From a virus: DNA of 64,000 nucleotides. Shown here piece after piece: positions 55,566 to 62,600 of the stretch (the stretch's first letter is position 1; every line of letters starts with the position of its first letter). The translations under genes and the position numbers were made by a program. Where the stretch lies: positions 57,229-121,228 of the IMG/VR virus record IMGVR_UViG_3300021185_001461. The stretch is one strand, 5' to 3'. Below the pieces are notes generated by a model, which saw only the letters and a program-made list of their open reading frames with translations, was not told the origin of the DNA and made no database searches.

Positions 55566-56460
55566 TCTTTTTTTCGTTAACAAATGTATTTTGAATTTTA
55601 AGATAATCATTATAGTTCAATGCATTTAAAGTTAAATCAGCATACGGTCGAACTATAGTAGATCCAATTTTAAGATGAGGCAACATAGTTGTACCGTTGC
55701 GTCTTAACACTGCTCCCAAATTCATATGTATGTGTCTTAGTGATCCGCCTGATAATACTTTATCTAATCTATTTTTATTAGGGTGTACACTGTGAATCAT
55801 TTTTAAATATTCAGCAGCCATCAAGTCCATAGCAATACTGCTACCCCATAACATATAATCATGAACAGAATCTGAAAAGGGACTATGAGTCAATCCCCAT
55901 GCCTGTGTATTAGTAACCATCCAGTTGTTACAAGAATTTGCTATAGGATCTCTGTCTTGTGGTTGTCCATATGTTAGTTTGTTTACACGATCGACTATGC
56001 GATTTACCCATGTTCCATTGTCTCCTCGATAATGTGACCTAGGGTTTGGTATTACATCATAACGAGTTAACACTACAACATCATAATTAAAATTATTCTG
56101 AGCTTCGTGATTTTGTTTAAGCATAATAGCGTCTGCCATACTTTTCTCAGTCCTGCCTCCCCAGCTATGTAACTTGACAGTATCACTGTCCAATATTTCC
56201 ACTGCACAAGGATTTAGCATGCTTAACTTATTCAGTAAAGTGTTACGTTCTTGGTTAACTAAGTCTACTTTCTCATTAGTAGTTCGGTATTCTTCAAATG
56301 TTCTAGAGCTACAAAAGAAATCTACTTGTATTGATTTACTAGTAAAATGATCTTTTAGATACGGCAACACATAGTCGCCTGTTCTATATAATCCATATAA
56401 GCATACGGCTACACGCTTTACACCTTTTGGATATAGTAGAACGTTGTCAGGATAGTCCAT
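55555..56460 (-). CDS. glycosyltransferase/WavE-like protein, 301 aa
   Basis: This is one of only two minus-strand genes inside the island. The ATG at 56460 overlaps the stop of the upstream gene (TAATG) and is preferred to an ATG 24 bases earlier. The N-terminal R-V-A-V-C-L-Y-G-L-Y-R-T-G and the later V-V-V-L-T-R-Y-D-V-I-P resemble lipopolysaccharide-synthesis proteins of the WavE kind. Function in sugar transfer is therefore possible, with low certainty. It converges with the second sulfotransferase-like gene. Confidence 0.55.
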   Translation of the reverse strand: MDYPDNVLLYPKGVKRVAVCLYGLYRTGDYVLPYLKDHFTSKSIQVDFFCSSRTFEEYRTTNEKVDLVNQERNTLLNKLSMLNPCAVEILDSDTVKLHSWGGRTEKSMADAIMLKQNHEAQNNFNYDVVVLTRYDVIPNPRSHYRGDNGTWVNRIVDRVNKLTYGQPQDRDPIANSCNNWMVTNTQAWGLTHSPFSDSVHDYMLWGSSIAMDLMAAEYLKMIHSVHPNKNRLDKVLSGGSLRHIHMNLGAVLRRNGTTMLPHLKIGSTIVRPYADLTLNALNYNDYLKIQNTFVNEKKIIL

Positions 56461-56936
56461 TACGTTAACTCCAAACTTATACAACGTATATTTAAATTAA
56501 ACAATAGCACATGGAATATATTAGTTAATGAGTTTGCTAGATCATCTTTGGATAATGTATGATAAAAATGCATACTATCGTGTAATGATTTCCATTGCAA
56601 ATTAACTTTATTAAACACATTCCAATTACAGAAGTAATGATCGTAGTGCATATTTTTATTAGGAAAGTATATTACATCATAAGCAGTATCATATATAGTG
56701 CATTGTTCTATATCAAATATTGTATTACCCATAACAAATACAACACTATCTTCGTCACTACATCCACGCATGCCATGATCATTGTACATATTCATGCTGT
56801 GTTGCCAGCGTGAACGGAATACAGAAATCATTTCTCTGTAGTCGGCGTTTGGGTTATGTGGATAGTTGCTTCTATAGAGATTTAAATTATCACTATGAGT
56901 TAGTGTTTTGTTATCAAGTCGGCTTATAAATTGCAT
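56460..56936 (-). CDS. hypothetical protein, 158 aa, leaderless start
   Basis: This 158-residue protein is rich in His, Tyr, Asn and Cys and has no recognised domain. The ATG at 56936 is the predicted transcription start of the late promoter at 56942-56949, so no ribosome site exists. It forms a two-gene minus-strand unit with the WavE-like gene and diverges from the HAD gene. It may be a small partner of the downstream enzyme. Confidence 0.65.
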   Translation of the reverse strand: MQFISRLDNKTLTHSDNLNLYRSNYPHNPNADYREMISVFRSRWQHSMNMYNDHGMRGCSDEDSVVFVMGNTIFDIEQCTIYDTAYDVIYFPNKNMHYDHYFCNWNVFNKVNLQWKSLHDSMHFYHTLSKDDLANSLTNIFHVLLFNLNIRCISLELT

Positions 56937-56941
56937 GCTAC

Positions 56942-56957
56942 TATTTATATATAAATA
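56942..56957. promoter_or_regulatory. divergent back-to-back late promoters in a 16-bp palindrome
   Basis: TATTTATATATAAATA is a perfect 16-bp palindrome. It contains TATAAATA on the plus strand (56950-56957) and on the minus strand (56949-56942). The predicted +1 positions are 56963 and 56936, the first bases of the two flanking ATGs. Confidence 0.8.
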
Positions 56958-56962
56958 TAAGT

Positions 56963-57553
56963 ATGTTAATTATTTTTGATTTCGATGGAACACTTGCGAA
57001 CTGTAAAGAGTTACATCAAATTGCATTTCGTAATGCAGTACAAGAACTTTGTCCTAATGCAGATTTTAAAAACGAAGACGTAGAAGGTAGACCAACTAGA
57101 GAGAAGATACGTATACTACACACAATGGGTTATGAGTTTAACGGAGATAAGTTAAACGATATTAAACAAGCATACACGCAAAAGCATTTAGAAGAATATA
57201 TAAAGTATAATAAAGATTTATTACACACAATGCTAAAGTTAAAAGAAAGATATAAACTATGTGTAGCCAGTAATGCCACAGAATTATTTGTACTTAGAAG
57301 TTTAAATATTATGCAAATGTATAAAGAAACAGGAAAGCAAGTGTTTGCTAAAATTAATACTGCTACTGACTTTCCTGCTAAACCAGATACTACTACGTTT
57401 ATAGATTGTATGAGATGGACAAACAGTACACCAGAAGATACTATTATATTTGAAGATAGTGAAGTTGGAATACAATGTGCTTTAAGCACAGGTGCTAGAG
57501 TTATCAGAGTAACAGATGTGAATCACACTATAGAGGAAATGAAAAAACTATGA
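56963..57553 (+). CDS. HAD-family phosphatase (beta-phosphoglucomutase-like)
   Basis: This 196-residue protein has the four HAD motifs: D-F-D-G-T (Asp6 nucleophile, Asp8), C-V-A-S-N near 98, K-P-D near 141 and F-E-D-S near 159, plus a helical cap domain. Such enzymes remove phosphate from sugars or isomerise sugar phosphates. It is coupled by ATGA to the nucleotidyltransferase gene. The pair fits a sugar-activation step. The start is the predicted +1 of a late promoter, so the message appears leaderless. Confidence 0.88.
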   Translation: MLIIFDFDGTLANCKELHQIAFRNAVQELCPNADFKNEDVEGRPTREKIRILHTMGYEFNGDKLNDIKQAYTQKHLEEYIKYNKDLLHTMLKLKERYKLCVASNATELFVLRSLNIMQMYKETGKQVFAKINTATDFPAKPDTTTFIDCMRWTNSTPEDTIIFEDSEVGIQCALSTGARVIRVTDVNHTIEEMKKL

Positions 57554-58266
57554 AATTAATTATGCCAATGGCAGGACAAGGAAGTCGCTTTGACGAAGTG
57601 GGTTATGATTTACCCAAGCCAATGATACCAGTAGGAGATGTTCCTATGTTTGTACACGTAGAACGTTGTATAGGTTTGGAGTTTGATGAACGTATATTTA
57701 TTGTACGCAAAGAACATGATCTTAGATCAAGAGTTCTCGAATGGTATCCTAACGCACACATAATTGAGTTAGACTACTTGACAGAAGGTACTGCATGTAC
57801 TATACTAACAGCAAGAGAACACTATGAAGATGGTAGCAGTATATTTGTTAGCAACTGTGATCAACACATTGAATGGGATGTAGAGCATGCAGAAAGTATT
57901 ATGAACAATCCCTATAACAGTGGAATGATTCCAAACTTTTACTGCGACGATGGATCAAAGAAATGGAGTTATGCAATGGTAGATGATAGACAAAACATCA
58001 AACGTGTAGCTGAAAAAGATCCCATAAGCAATTGGGCAACTGTAGGTTACTACTGGTGGAGAGACGGAACTCAGTTTATTGAAAGTGCTGATCGTATGAT
58101 ACAAGCCAATGACAGAGTTAATAACGAATTTTATACATGTCCAACTTATAACTACACAGTGCAACTAGAAGGAATTGGTAACATCAAACACATGGAAGTA
58201 GACGCTATGCAAGGTCTAGGAACTCCAGAAGATTTAAAAGAATATGAACAACAGTACTCATCTTGA
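57550..58266 (+). CDS. sugar-phosphate nucleotidyltransferase
   Basis: This 238-residue protein begins with the classic nucleotidyltransferase loop M-A-G-Q-G-S-R-F (residues 7-14) and L-P-K-P-M-I-P near residue 21. A Y-L-T-E-G-T-A-C-T-I block near 76-85 is typical of the family, as is F-V-S-N-C-D-Q-H near 98, where an Asp would bind the metal. It makes nucleotide-diphosphate sugars. It follows the HAD gene by ATGA and overlaps the third radical SAM gene. It probably supplies an activated sugar for the island's transferases. Confidence 0.88.
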   Translation: MKLIMPMAGQGSRFDEVGYDLPKPMIPVGDVPMFVHVERCIGLEFDERIFIVRKEHDLRSRVLEWYPNAHIIELDYLTEGTACTILTAREHYEDGSSIFVSNCDQHIEWDVEHAESIMNNPYNSGMIPNFYCDDGSKKWSYAMVDDRQNIKRVAEKDPISNWATVGYYWWRDGTQFIESADRMIQANDRVNNEFYTCPTYNYTVQLEGIGNIKHMEVDAMQGLGTPEDLKEYEQQYSS

Positions 58267-59479
58267 GAAATTAAAACTACCTAGTTCGTTTTGTTTTGCT
58301 CCATACACTAATTTAGATTTGGATCAAGATGGAACATGGCTTCCGTGTTTTAGAAGTGAAGAAGCACAAGGAAGCTGGAAAGAATATGATATTACAGAGA
58401 CTTTTAATTCAAGCAACATTCAAAAAGTTAGAACAGATTTGTGGAAGGGCAAGTGGCCAAAGAACTGTGAACAATGCCAAGCACGTGAACAAGAAGGTAT
58501 TAAAAGTACAAGACAAGAATACAACGAACATCTATTAGAACTTGCAGACAACTTAGACTTTGTAAAAGATATTAAAAAAGCACCACAGTATAGTGGAATA
58601 GAAAACATTCATACATTGGAAATACGCCCACATAACTTGTGTAACCTAGCATGTGGACATTGTGATCCACACAGTTCAAGTAGATGGGTTAAAATTAAAT
58701 CAAATGAAACAAAGGATCAAGACTTTACAAAACATTTAATTGACAATCCCGAGTACTTAAAAAAGTTTTATACAAAAGCAGGTAACCTAAAGACTGTACA
58801 TTTTACAGGAGGCGAGCCTTTGATTTATGCATCCTCTCACAAAGAATGGCTAAACGGAATACAAAACAAACACAACATAGAACTTAGATATCATTCTAAT
58901 CTTAATCATAATCAACTAAGCACATATCAACACAAATGGGATAAGTTTAAACACGTAAAGTTTTTTGCAAGCATTGATACAAGTCAACGTTACTATGAGT
59001 TTTTTAGATTTGGTAGCAAATGGGATAGAGTAGATTATAATATTGATTATTTGTTAAAACAAAAGCACGAAGTAGTAGGTACTATTACAGTAAACTTCTT
59101 TACAATGCTTGATCTTGTGGGGCTTGTAAAGTACTTGGTAGCAAAGAATTTACAGATTCATGTAGCATTTGTAGACGCACCGGGCTCTTTGAATATAGCA
59201 TACATGAGCAATGAACAAAAGAATAAAGCAATAGAACAAATTGCACAAGCAAAATTAGAAATAAACTACAAAGAAGAATGGAAAGAACAACGAGGACATA
59301 TTGCATTAGATAAGATTACTGAATTTATCAAAGGTACATGGGAAGTAGATAAAGAAAAAACCAGAGGCGACTTAACATGGTGCAGTGATAAACAACATCC
59401 AAAGCAACTTGCTAAGTTAGATTACTTGGATAAGACTTATCAGAAACATGGATTCAAGTCTAGTTGGACTGAATTATAA
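58244..59479 (+). CDS. radical SAM protein 3 (twitch-type) with N-terminal Cys cluster
   Basis: This 411-residue protein has the cluster motif C133-N-L-A-C137-G-H-C140, H-F-T-G-G-E-P near residue 185, and four N-terminal Cys at 17, 35, 75 and 78 with spacing like the other two proteins. It begins 23 bases inside the previous gene. The shared layout suggests a common ancestor, though this copy is the most diverged. It may act on a nucleotide sugar, given its operon partner. Confidence 0.85.
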   Translation: MNNSTHLEKLKLPSSFCFAPYTNLDLDQDGTWLPCFRSEEAQGSWKEYDITETFNSSNIQKVRTDLWKGKWPKNCEQCQAREQEGIKSTRQEYNEHLLELADNLDFVKDIKKAPQYSGIENIHTLEIRPHNLCNLACGHCDPHSSSRWVKIKSNETKDQDFTKHLIDNPEYLKKFYTKAGNLKTVHFTGGEPLIYASSHKEWLNGIQNKHNIELRYHSNLNHNQLSTYQHKWDKFKHVKFFASIDTSQRYYEFFRFGSKWDRVDYNIDYLLKQKHEVVGTITVNFFTMLDLVGLVKYLVAKNLQIHVAFVDAPGSLNIAYMSNEQKNKAIEQIAQAKLEINYKEEWKEQRGHIALDKITEFIKGTWEVDKEKTRGDLTWCSDKQHPKQLAKLDYLDKTYQKHGFKSSWTEL

Positions 59480-59485
59480 CAGTTA

Positions 59486-59494
59486 GATAAATAT
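59486..59494 (+). promoter_or_regulatory. T4-type late promoter (GATAAATAT)
   Basis: The plus strand reads GATAAATAT. The predicted +1 near 59499 leaves a 15-base leader with AGGA before the ATG at 59514. Confidence 0.75.
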
Positions 59495-59513
59495 TTTAAA
59501 CAGGACTTTTACA

Positions 59514-59993
59514 ATGACACAATTTATAGCACACAGAGGAAACCTAACAGGACCCGAACCCACATTCGAGAACCGTATAGAATACCTATTGCATGCTTAT
59601 GATGTGTGTGGTGCAGTGGAAGTAGATATACAAACCCATCGTGGACAATTGTATTTCGGACATGATGATCCACAACAACCGGTATCGCTTGAATTGATAA
59701 TGCAAGACAATTGGTTTTGTCATGCAAAGGATCTAGAATCGTTAAGTAAACTATTAGAATTGGGTGCTCATACATTTTGGCATCAACAAGATACAGTAAC
59801 AATTACCAGTAGAGGATACATATGGTGTTACCCAGATGTGTATCTCATTGACAAACGTGCTATATGGTTAGACTTCGAAGACAAGTTTACTGACTTAGAA
59901 CTAGTAGGTGGTTGGGGTTTATGCAGTGATAGATACCCAATGATAAGACCTGTACGCAGTCCTAAGCCTCCTATTAGTCCGTATACTAATTAA
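59514..59993 (+). CDS. short glycerophosphodiester phosphodiesterase-like protein
   Basis: This 159-residue protein has the GDPD start I-A-H-R-G-N at residues 5-10, E-V-D at 36-38 and F-G-H-D-D near 48-52, in the order of the metal-binding residues of GDPD enzymes. These hydrolyse glycerophosphodiesters. At 159 residues it is shorter than usual (about 240), so a C-terminal part of the barrel may be missing. It has its own late promoter and ends by overlapping the first small minus-strand gene by eight bases. Confidence 0.75.
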   Translation: MTQFIAHRGNLTGPEPTFENRIEYLLHAYDVCGAVEVDIQTHRGQLYFGHDDPQQPVSLELIMQDNWFCHAKDLESLSKLLELGAHTFWHQQDTVTITSRGYIWCYPDVYLIDKRAIWLDFEDKFTDLELVGGWGLCSDRYPMIRPVRSPKPPISPYTN

Positions 59994-60087
59994 TCAAGTA
60001 TGCGTGTATTAATCCAATAACAATCAGTGGACTAACTACTATAGCAAACAGTAAGAGTTCTTGAACTTTTCTTTTATAATACTTCAT
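59986..60087 (-). CDS. small membrane protein, 33 aa
   Basis: The frame starts with ATG overlapping the previous stop (ATGA) and encodes 33 residues. A basic N-terminus (MKYYKRKVQE) is followed by about 20 hydrophobic residues, a single membrane span with the basic end inside. The translation coupling to two other small genes supports it. Confidence 0.55.
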   Translation of the reverse strand: MKYYKRKVQELLLFAIVVSPLIVIGLIHAYLIN

Positions 60088-60248
60088 TTAAATGGTCTTC
60101 GCTTTTCAAACCTATGTTGCTCGTTCATACGCACTTCATGTTTGTATACATAACGCAACACGTATGCTCCTATGCTCAACGCAACTAGTGTGTATATAAC
60201 TGGATAGTTGGCCCAAAGTTCGTCTCGGAACGCTATAATCCAACTCAT
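60084..60248 (-). CDS. small membrane protein, 54 aa
   Basis: The 54-residue frame starts at an ATG overlapping the DUF2061 stop (ATGA) and ends overlapping the next ATG. Residues about 14-36 are a hydrophobic span, followed by a charged C-terminus rich in Arg, Lys and Glu. No family is recognised. It and its neighbours form a three-gene membrane-protein unit. Confidence 0.6.
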   Translation of the reverse strand: MSWIIAFRDELWANYPVIYTLVALSIGAYVLRYVYKHEVRMNEQHRFEKRRPFK

Positions 60249-60454
60249 GACTTATTCTTCAACCAACGCATGCCCTTTCCCCAGGCACGTTCATGTAAAA
60301 AATATACCACGAACTTTATAACTGCATCTATACTTGCGATGCTACCGGCGATACTTATATTGCCTGTTAGTGCTAACGATATAACAAACGTTATCATAAC
60401 GCTTAATATACGATAGCTGATGCTTTTGTACAAGTGTACATGTAATGCTCTCAT
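60245..60454 (-). CDS. DUF2061-type membrane protein
   Basis: This 69-residue protein contains K-S-I-S-Y-R-I-L-S-V-M-I-T-F at residues 10-23 and A-S-I-D-A-V-I-K-F-V-V-Y-F-L-H-E-R-A-W at about 40-58, the pattern of the DUF2061 family of small integral membrane proteins. Two hydrophobic spans are visible. GGAG precedes the ATG. It heads a three-gene unit, all membrane-type. The function of the family is unknown. Confidence 0.8.
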   Translation of the reverse strand: MRALHVHLYKSISYRILSVMITFVISLALTGNISIAGSIASIDAVIKFVVYFLHERAWGKGMRWLKNKS

Positions 60455-60535
60455 AATCTATACTCCGTTTAGTGTATAGTCTTTCCTGAGGATTCACATA
60501 TACTTGATGTTTCTTATACTGTATTTAAGGTAAAA

Positions 60536-60807
60536 AGGGTGTATATTAACACATCATACTATGATTCAAAGCATCTTGGTGCTATAACCATACCTGTAGT
60601 GCAATATTGCTGAGGTAACTTCTCACTGTAATACACCTGTAAGCTCAGTGTACTGTTACGTGCTGATAATGATTATTACAGTAACCAGCTATACTGCTTT
60701 CACGTATCTGCCCAAGTTATACGGTGCTGCATATATATCTGGGCATGTGTGTGCTTACTTAGAGTAAAGGGTACGGAGTTTGCTATGCTCCTTTATTACA
60801 GCCCAGT
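60536..60807 (-). ncRNA. candidate 270-base structured RNA with own promoter and terminator
   Basis: No gene is open here on either strand. On the minus strand a sigma-70-type promoter (60813-60841) would start a transcript near 60807. A weak terminator, a GTGT/ACAC hairpin followed by six T, lies near 60536-60556. Within it a symmetric hairpin is visible: GTAAC (60615-60619) with GTTAC (60655-60659), a 4x4 internal loop, then CACTG with CAGTG. A second long-range stem is TGCCCA/TGGGCA. Leakage past the terminator could also form the leader of the DUF2061 unit. Confidence 0.5.
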
Positions 60808-60812
60808 AGTAT

Positions 60813-60841
60813 AATATATAACACTTGGACCAAAGTGTCAA
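60813..60841 (-). promoter_or_regulatory. sigma-70-type promoter TTGACA-17-TATATT (leftward)
   Basis: The minus strand carries a perfect -35 box with a 17-base spacer to TATATT. It diverges from the rightward promoter 14 bases away. Confidence 0.7.
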
Positions 60842-60854
60842 CCTCAAAATACAG

Positions 60855-60882
60855 TTGACAAGCAACAATAACATGTTATAGT
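60855..60882 (+). promoter_or_regulatory. sigma-70-type promoter TTGACA-16-TATAGT (rightward)
   Basis: The plus strand carries TTGACA, a 16-base spacer and TATAGT. The -10 box ends six bases before an ATG, so transcription would begin at or near that codon. Confidence 0.6.
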
Positions 60883-60887
60883 GTGAT

Positions 60888-60998
60888 ATGAAACATCTAA
60901 ATCAAATAGAGAAAAACGTATACGGCGTATACAGTATCAGTGTGTTTGGATTCCTTTTAGTGGGTATACTAAATGCTTTACAGAATACACTGTTATAA
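60888..60998 (+). CDS. tiny membrane protein candidate, 36 aa
   Basis: The 36-residue frame begins at an ATG at the predicted transcription start of the rightward promoter. It has a basic N-terminus (MKHLNQIEKN) and a hydrophobic stretch from about residue 15 to 28. It has no ribosome site. Size and position make it plausible but unproven. The 210 bases after it (60999-61208) hold only short stems, such as GGTTG/CAACC, and no gene. Confidence 0.4.
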   Translation: MKHLNQIEKNVYGVYSISVFGFLLVGILNALQNTLL

Positions 60999-61208
60999 AA
61001 AGAATAGCGTAGTGCGGCGTTGTGGTTGCGGTTGCGAGTGTACCAACCCTAGACCCAGCGAAGCTCTGCGTTAAAAATTTTTTAGACCCTTACAACACAC
61101 CCTAACAACACAATTGTACATAGTAGGTGCCACAATGAATTATGGTAGCATATGTAGTCTGGATAATGCGGTAAATGGTTCTTAAATGACTGTATATAGT
61201 GTTGAAAT

Positions 61209-61613
61209 CTAACGGCCTAGTAGTGTATCCCAATACTGATCACGTGAGATATAATCCTGAAACAGTTGATCGTACCAGCGTGTGTATATGTACTCCGGAT
61301 TTTGTATAGCGTCTACACCTACACTCTGAATGTGTTCACGCCACCCAAAAGAGCATAACACCGTCCACAGTTCTCTTGTATTCAATAAGCCCCAAGGATG
61401 CAGTAATTGAGGTAAAGCATAACCTAAATCCTCGCACACAAGATCATAACTGTTTGACTCATCTATACTAAATGAATGTACAGCCCAAGTTAGTGGTAGA
61501 GAACTTTGAATCAGACGCTCGTAGTCAGTGATGTCTCTGTCGCCATATTCATTTAAATAACGCTTTGATATTATTAAATTGTGTATGCAATCGTGTCCGT
61601 GTATCCAGTTCAT
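61209..61613 (-). CDS. hypothetical protein, 134 aa, leaderless late start
   Basis: This 134-residue soluble protein begins M-N-W-I-H-G-H-D-C-I-H-N and has mixed composition with several Trp and His. No family is recognised. The ATG at 61613 is the predicted +1 of the late promoter at 61619-61626. A sigma-70-type promoter lies 110 bases further upstream, so it may be expressed both early and late. Confidence 0.65.
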   Translation of the reverse strand: MNWIHGHDCIHNLIISKRYLNEYGDRDITDYERLIQSSLPLTWAVHSFSIDESNSYDLVCEDLGYALPQLLHPWGLLNTRELWTVLCSFGWREHIQSVGVDAIQNPEYIYTRWYDQLFQDYISRDQYWDTLLGR

Positions 61614-61618
61614 AATAT

Positions 61619-61626
61619 TATTTATA
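61619..61626 (-). promoter_or_regulatory. perfect late promoter TATAAATA with +1 at the ATG
   Basis: The minus strand reads TATAAATA, identical to the T4 consensus. Six bases after its last A is 61613, the A of the ATG. Confidence 0.7.
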
Positions 61627-61720
61627 GAATAGCTTAGAGACGAACACCTTTTCCCTAGCAGTAAAAGACCAAAAAAATATATGCGTAAATTTTTTTATAT
61701 ACAAAATACCAAGACTCTTC

Positions 61721-61748
61721 TATATATGCTAAAAGGCAAAAGTGTCAA
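61721..61748 (-). promoter_or_regulatory. sigma-70-type promoter TTGACA-16-TATATA
   Basis: The minus strand carries TTGACA, 16 bases and TATATA, pointing at the 134-residue gene with a leader of about 100 bases. Confidence 0.5.
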
Positions 61749-61854
61749 TACCCTGTATAACAATACACATAGTATAGACTATAGTAAGGACTACTGTATA
61801 TCAACGTCTAGTAGCTATCCGTTGTACGCACAGTGCATAGCACAATGCGTTATG

Positions 61855-61868
61855 GTTTTAGAGCTGTG
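61855..61868 (+). other. CRISPR-type II repeat-like 14-mer in a non-coding stretch
   Basis: GTTTTAGAGCTGTG equals the first 14 bases of a well-known streptococcal type II repeat. About 35 bases further lies TAGCAAAGTGGTAAAA, loosely like the matching anti-repeat. The stretch 61627-62030 has no credible gene on either strand. Chance similarity is the default explanation. Confidence 0.2.
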
Positions 61869-62030
61869 TGAGAATAATCAGAAAAGGCTGTGTAGCAAAG
61901 TGGTAAAAAAATACAGATTTTTGTTGGGCGCCATCACTTTTTTTCACCAGACCGTAGCTGTGTCATTAGACCACCGTGATTTTACCATTCAGGAATCTTT
62001 TTCGAGAATCAGAATATAAAAAGAAATATA

Positions 62031-62051
62031 GAGATTCGTTTGAAGAATCCC
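62031..62051 (-). terminator. rho-independent terminator after the small SH3-like pair
   Basis: On the minus strand GGGATTC/GAATCTC (one G-U pair) encloses a seven-base loop and is followed by a T-rich tract. It closes the two-gene unit 62538-62087. Confidence 0.55.
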
Positions 62052-62086
62052 TATATATTAGTTGAGAATACTTATATAAAGTCTAC

Positions 62087-62260
62087 TTATGCATCTTCTT
62101 TGCGATGCTTTACAGCACTAATAGGAAGTTTATAACAACTACCTGGCTGTTCAAACACTGTAACCCAGGGTCCTTCTACCTTAGTAACCCAACCGTTAAT
62201 AACCCTTTGGGCTGAGTTAGTAAACGTTACTGCATCATCTACTGCTACTGCCTTACGCAT
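62087..62260 (-). CDS. small SH3/KOW-like protein, 57 aa
   Basis: The 57-residue product starts with ATG overlapping the upstream stop (TAATG). Its layout V-A-V-D-D-A-V-T-F-T-N followed by N-G-W-V-T-K-V-E-G-P-W-V-T-V resembles a small beta-barrel of the SH3/KOW kind, as does the neighbour's C-terminal half. The pair may bind nucleic acid or protein. The function is unknown. Confidence 0.6.
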   Translation of the reverse strand: MRKAVAVDDAVTFTNSAQRVINGWVTKVEGPWVTVFEQPGSCYKLPISAVKHRKEDA

Positions 62261-62538
62261 TATAGCACCTCCAACATGTTAGCTGGAACCTTCCACTTAA
62301 CACTACCAGTGTCTACTGTTACATACTTAATAGCTTTCTTAGTAACACTACCACTTACTAGTCTACCACCTCGTCCAGTAAACTGTACGTTATCACCTAC
62401 TTGTACTGTTCTAATAGCGGTTTGATTAATACGATTACGTCTAAGTTTGACTGCATCAACTACTGCGGCGATTTGATCTGGGTCCATATTGTGTATCATA
62501 CCCATAGTATCGTTAAGCATTTTGTCTGTTACTGTCAT
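62260..62538 (-). CDS. small protein with KOW-like C-terminal barrel, 92 aa
   Basis: This 92-residue protein has an N-terminal helical part (about residues 1-40) and a C-terminal V-G-D-N-V-Q-F-T-G-R-G-G-R-L-V-S-G-S-V-T-K segment (about 47-67) typical of KOW/SH3-like barrels in transcription and ribosome proteins. AAAGGAG precedes the ATG, and a perfect sigma-70-type promoter lies upstream, so it is probably an early gene. It may regulate host or phage gene expression, by inference only. Confidence 0.72.
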   Translation of the reverse strand: MTVTDKMLNDTMGMIHNMDPDQIAAVVDAVKLRRNRINQTAIRTVQVGDNVQFTGRGGRLVSGSVTKKAIKYVTVDTGSVKWKVPANMLEVL

Positions 62539-62571
62539 AAGAGCTACTCCTTTATTGTTTAATATGTATAT

Positions 62572-62600
62572 ATTATAGCATAAGATGTCTTGGTTGTCAA
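62572..62600 (-). promoter_or_regulatory. sigma-70-type promoter TTGACA-17-TATAAT
   Basis: Both boxes are perfect with a 17-base spacer. The message starts near 62565, about 27 bases before the ATG at 62538. Confidence 0.88.

Noticed and set aside
61061-61100. TAGACCC direct repeat around AAAAATTTTTT
   Set aside because: It consists of two short copies only and forms no clear stem. It may be chance.
61681-62019. 112-residue plus-strand frame
   Set aside because: It has no ribosome site, no promoter facing it and atypical composition. It overlaps a leftward promoter, so it is probably a chance frame.
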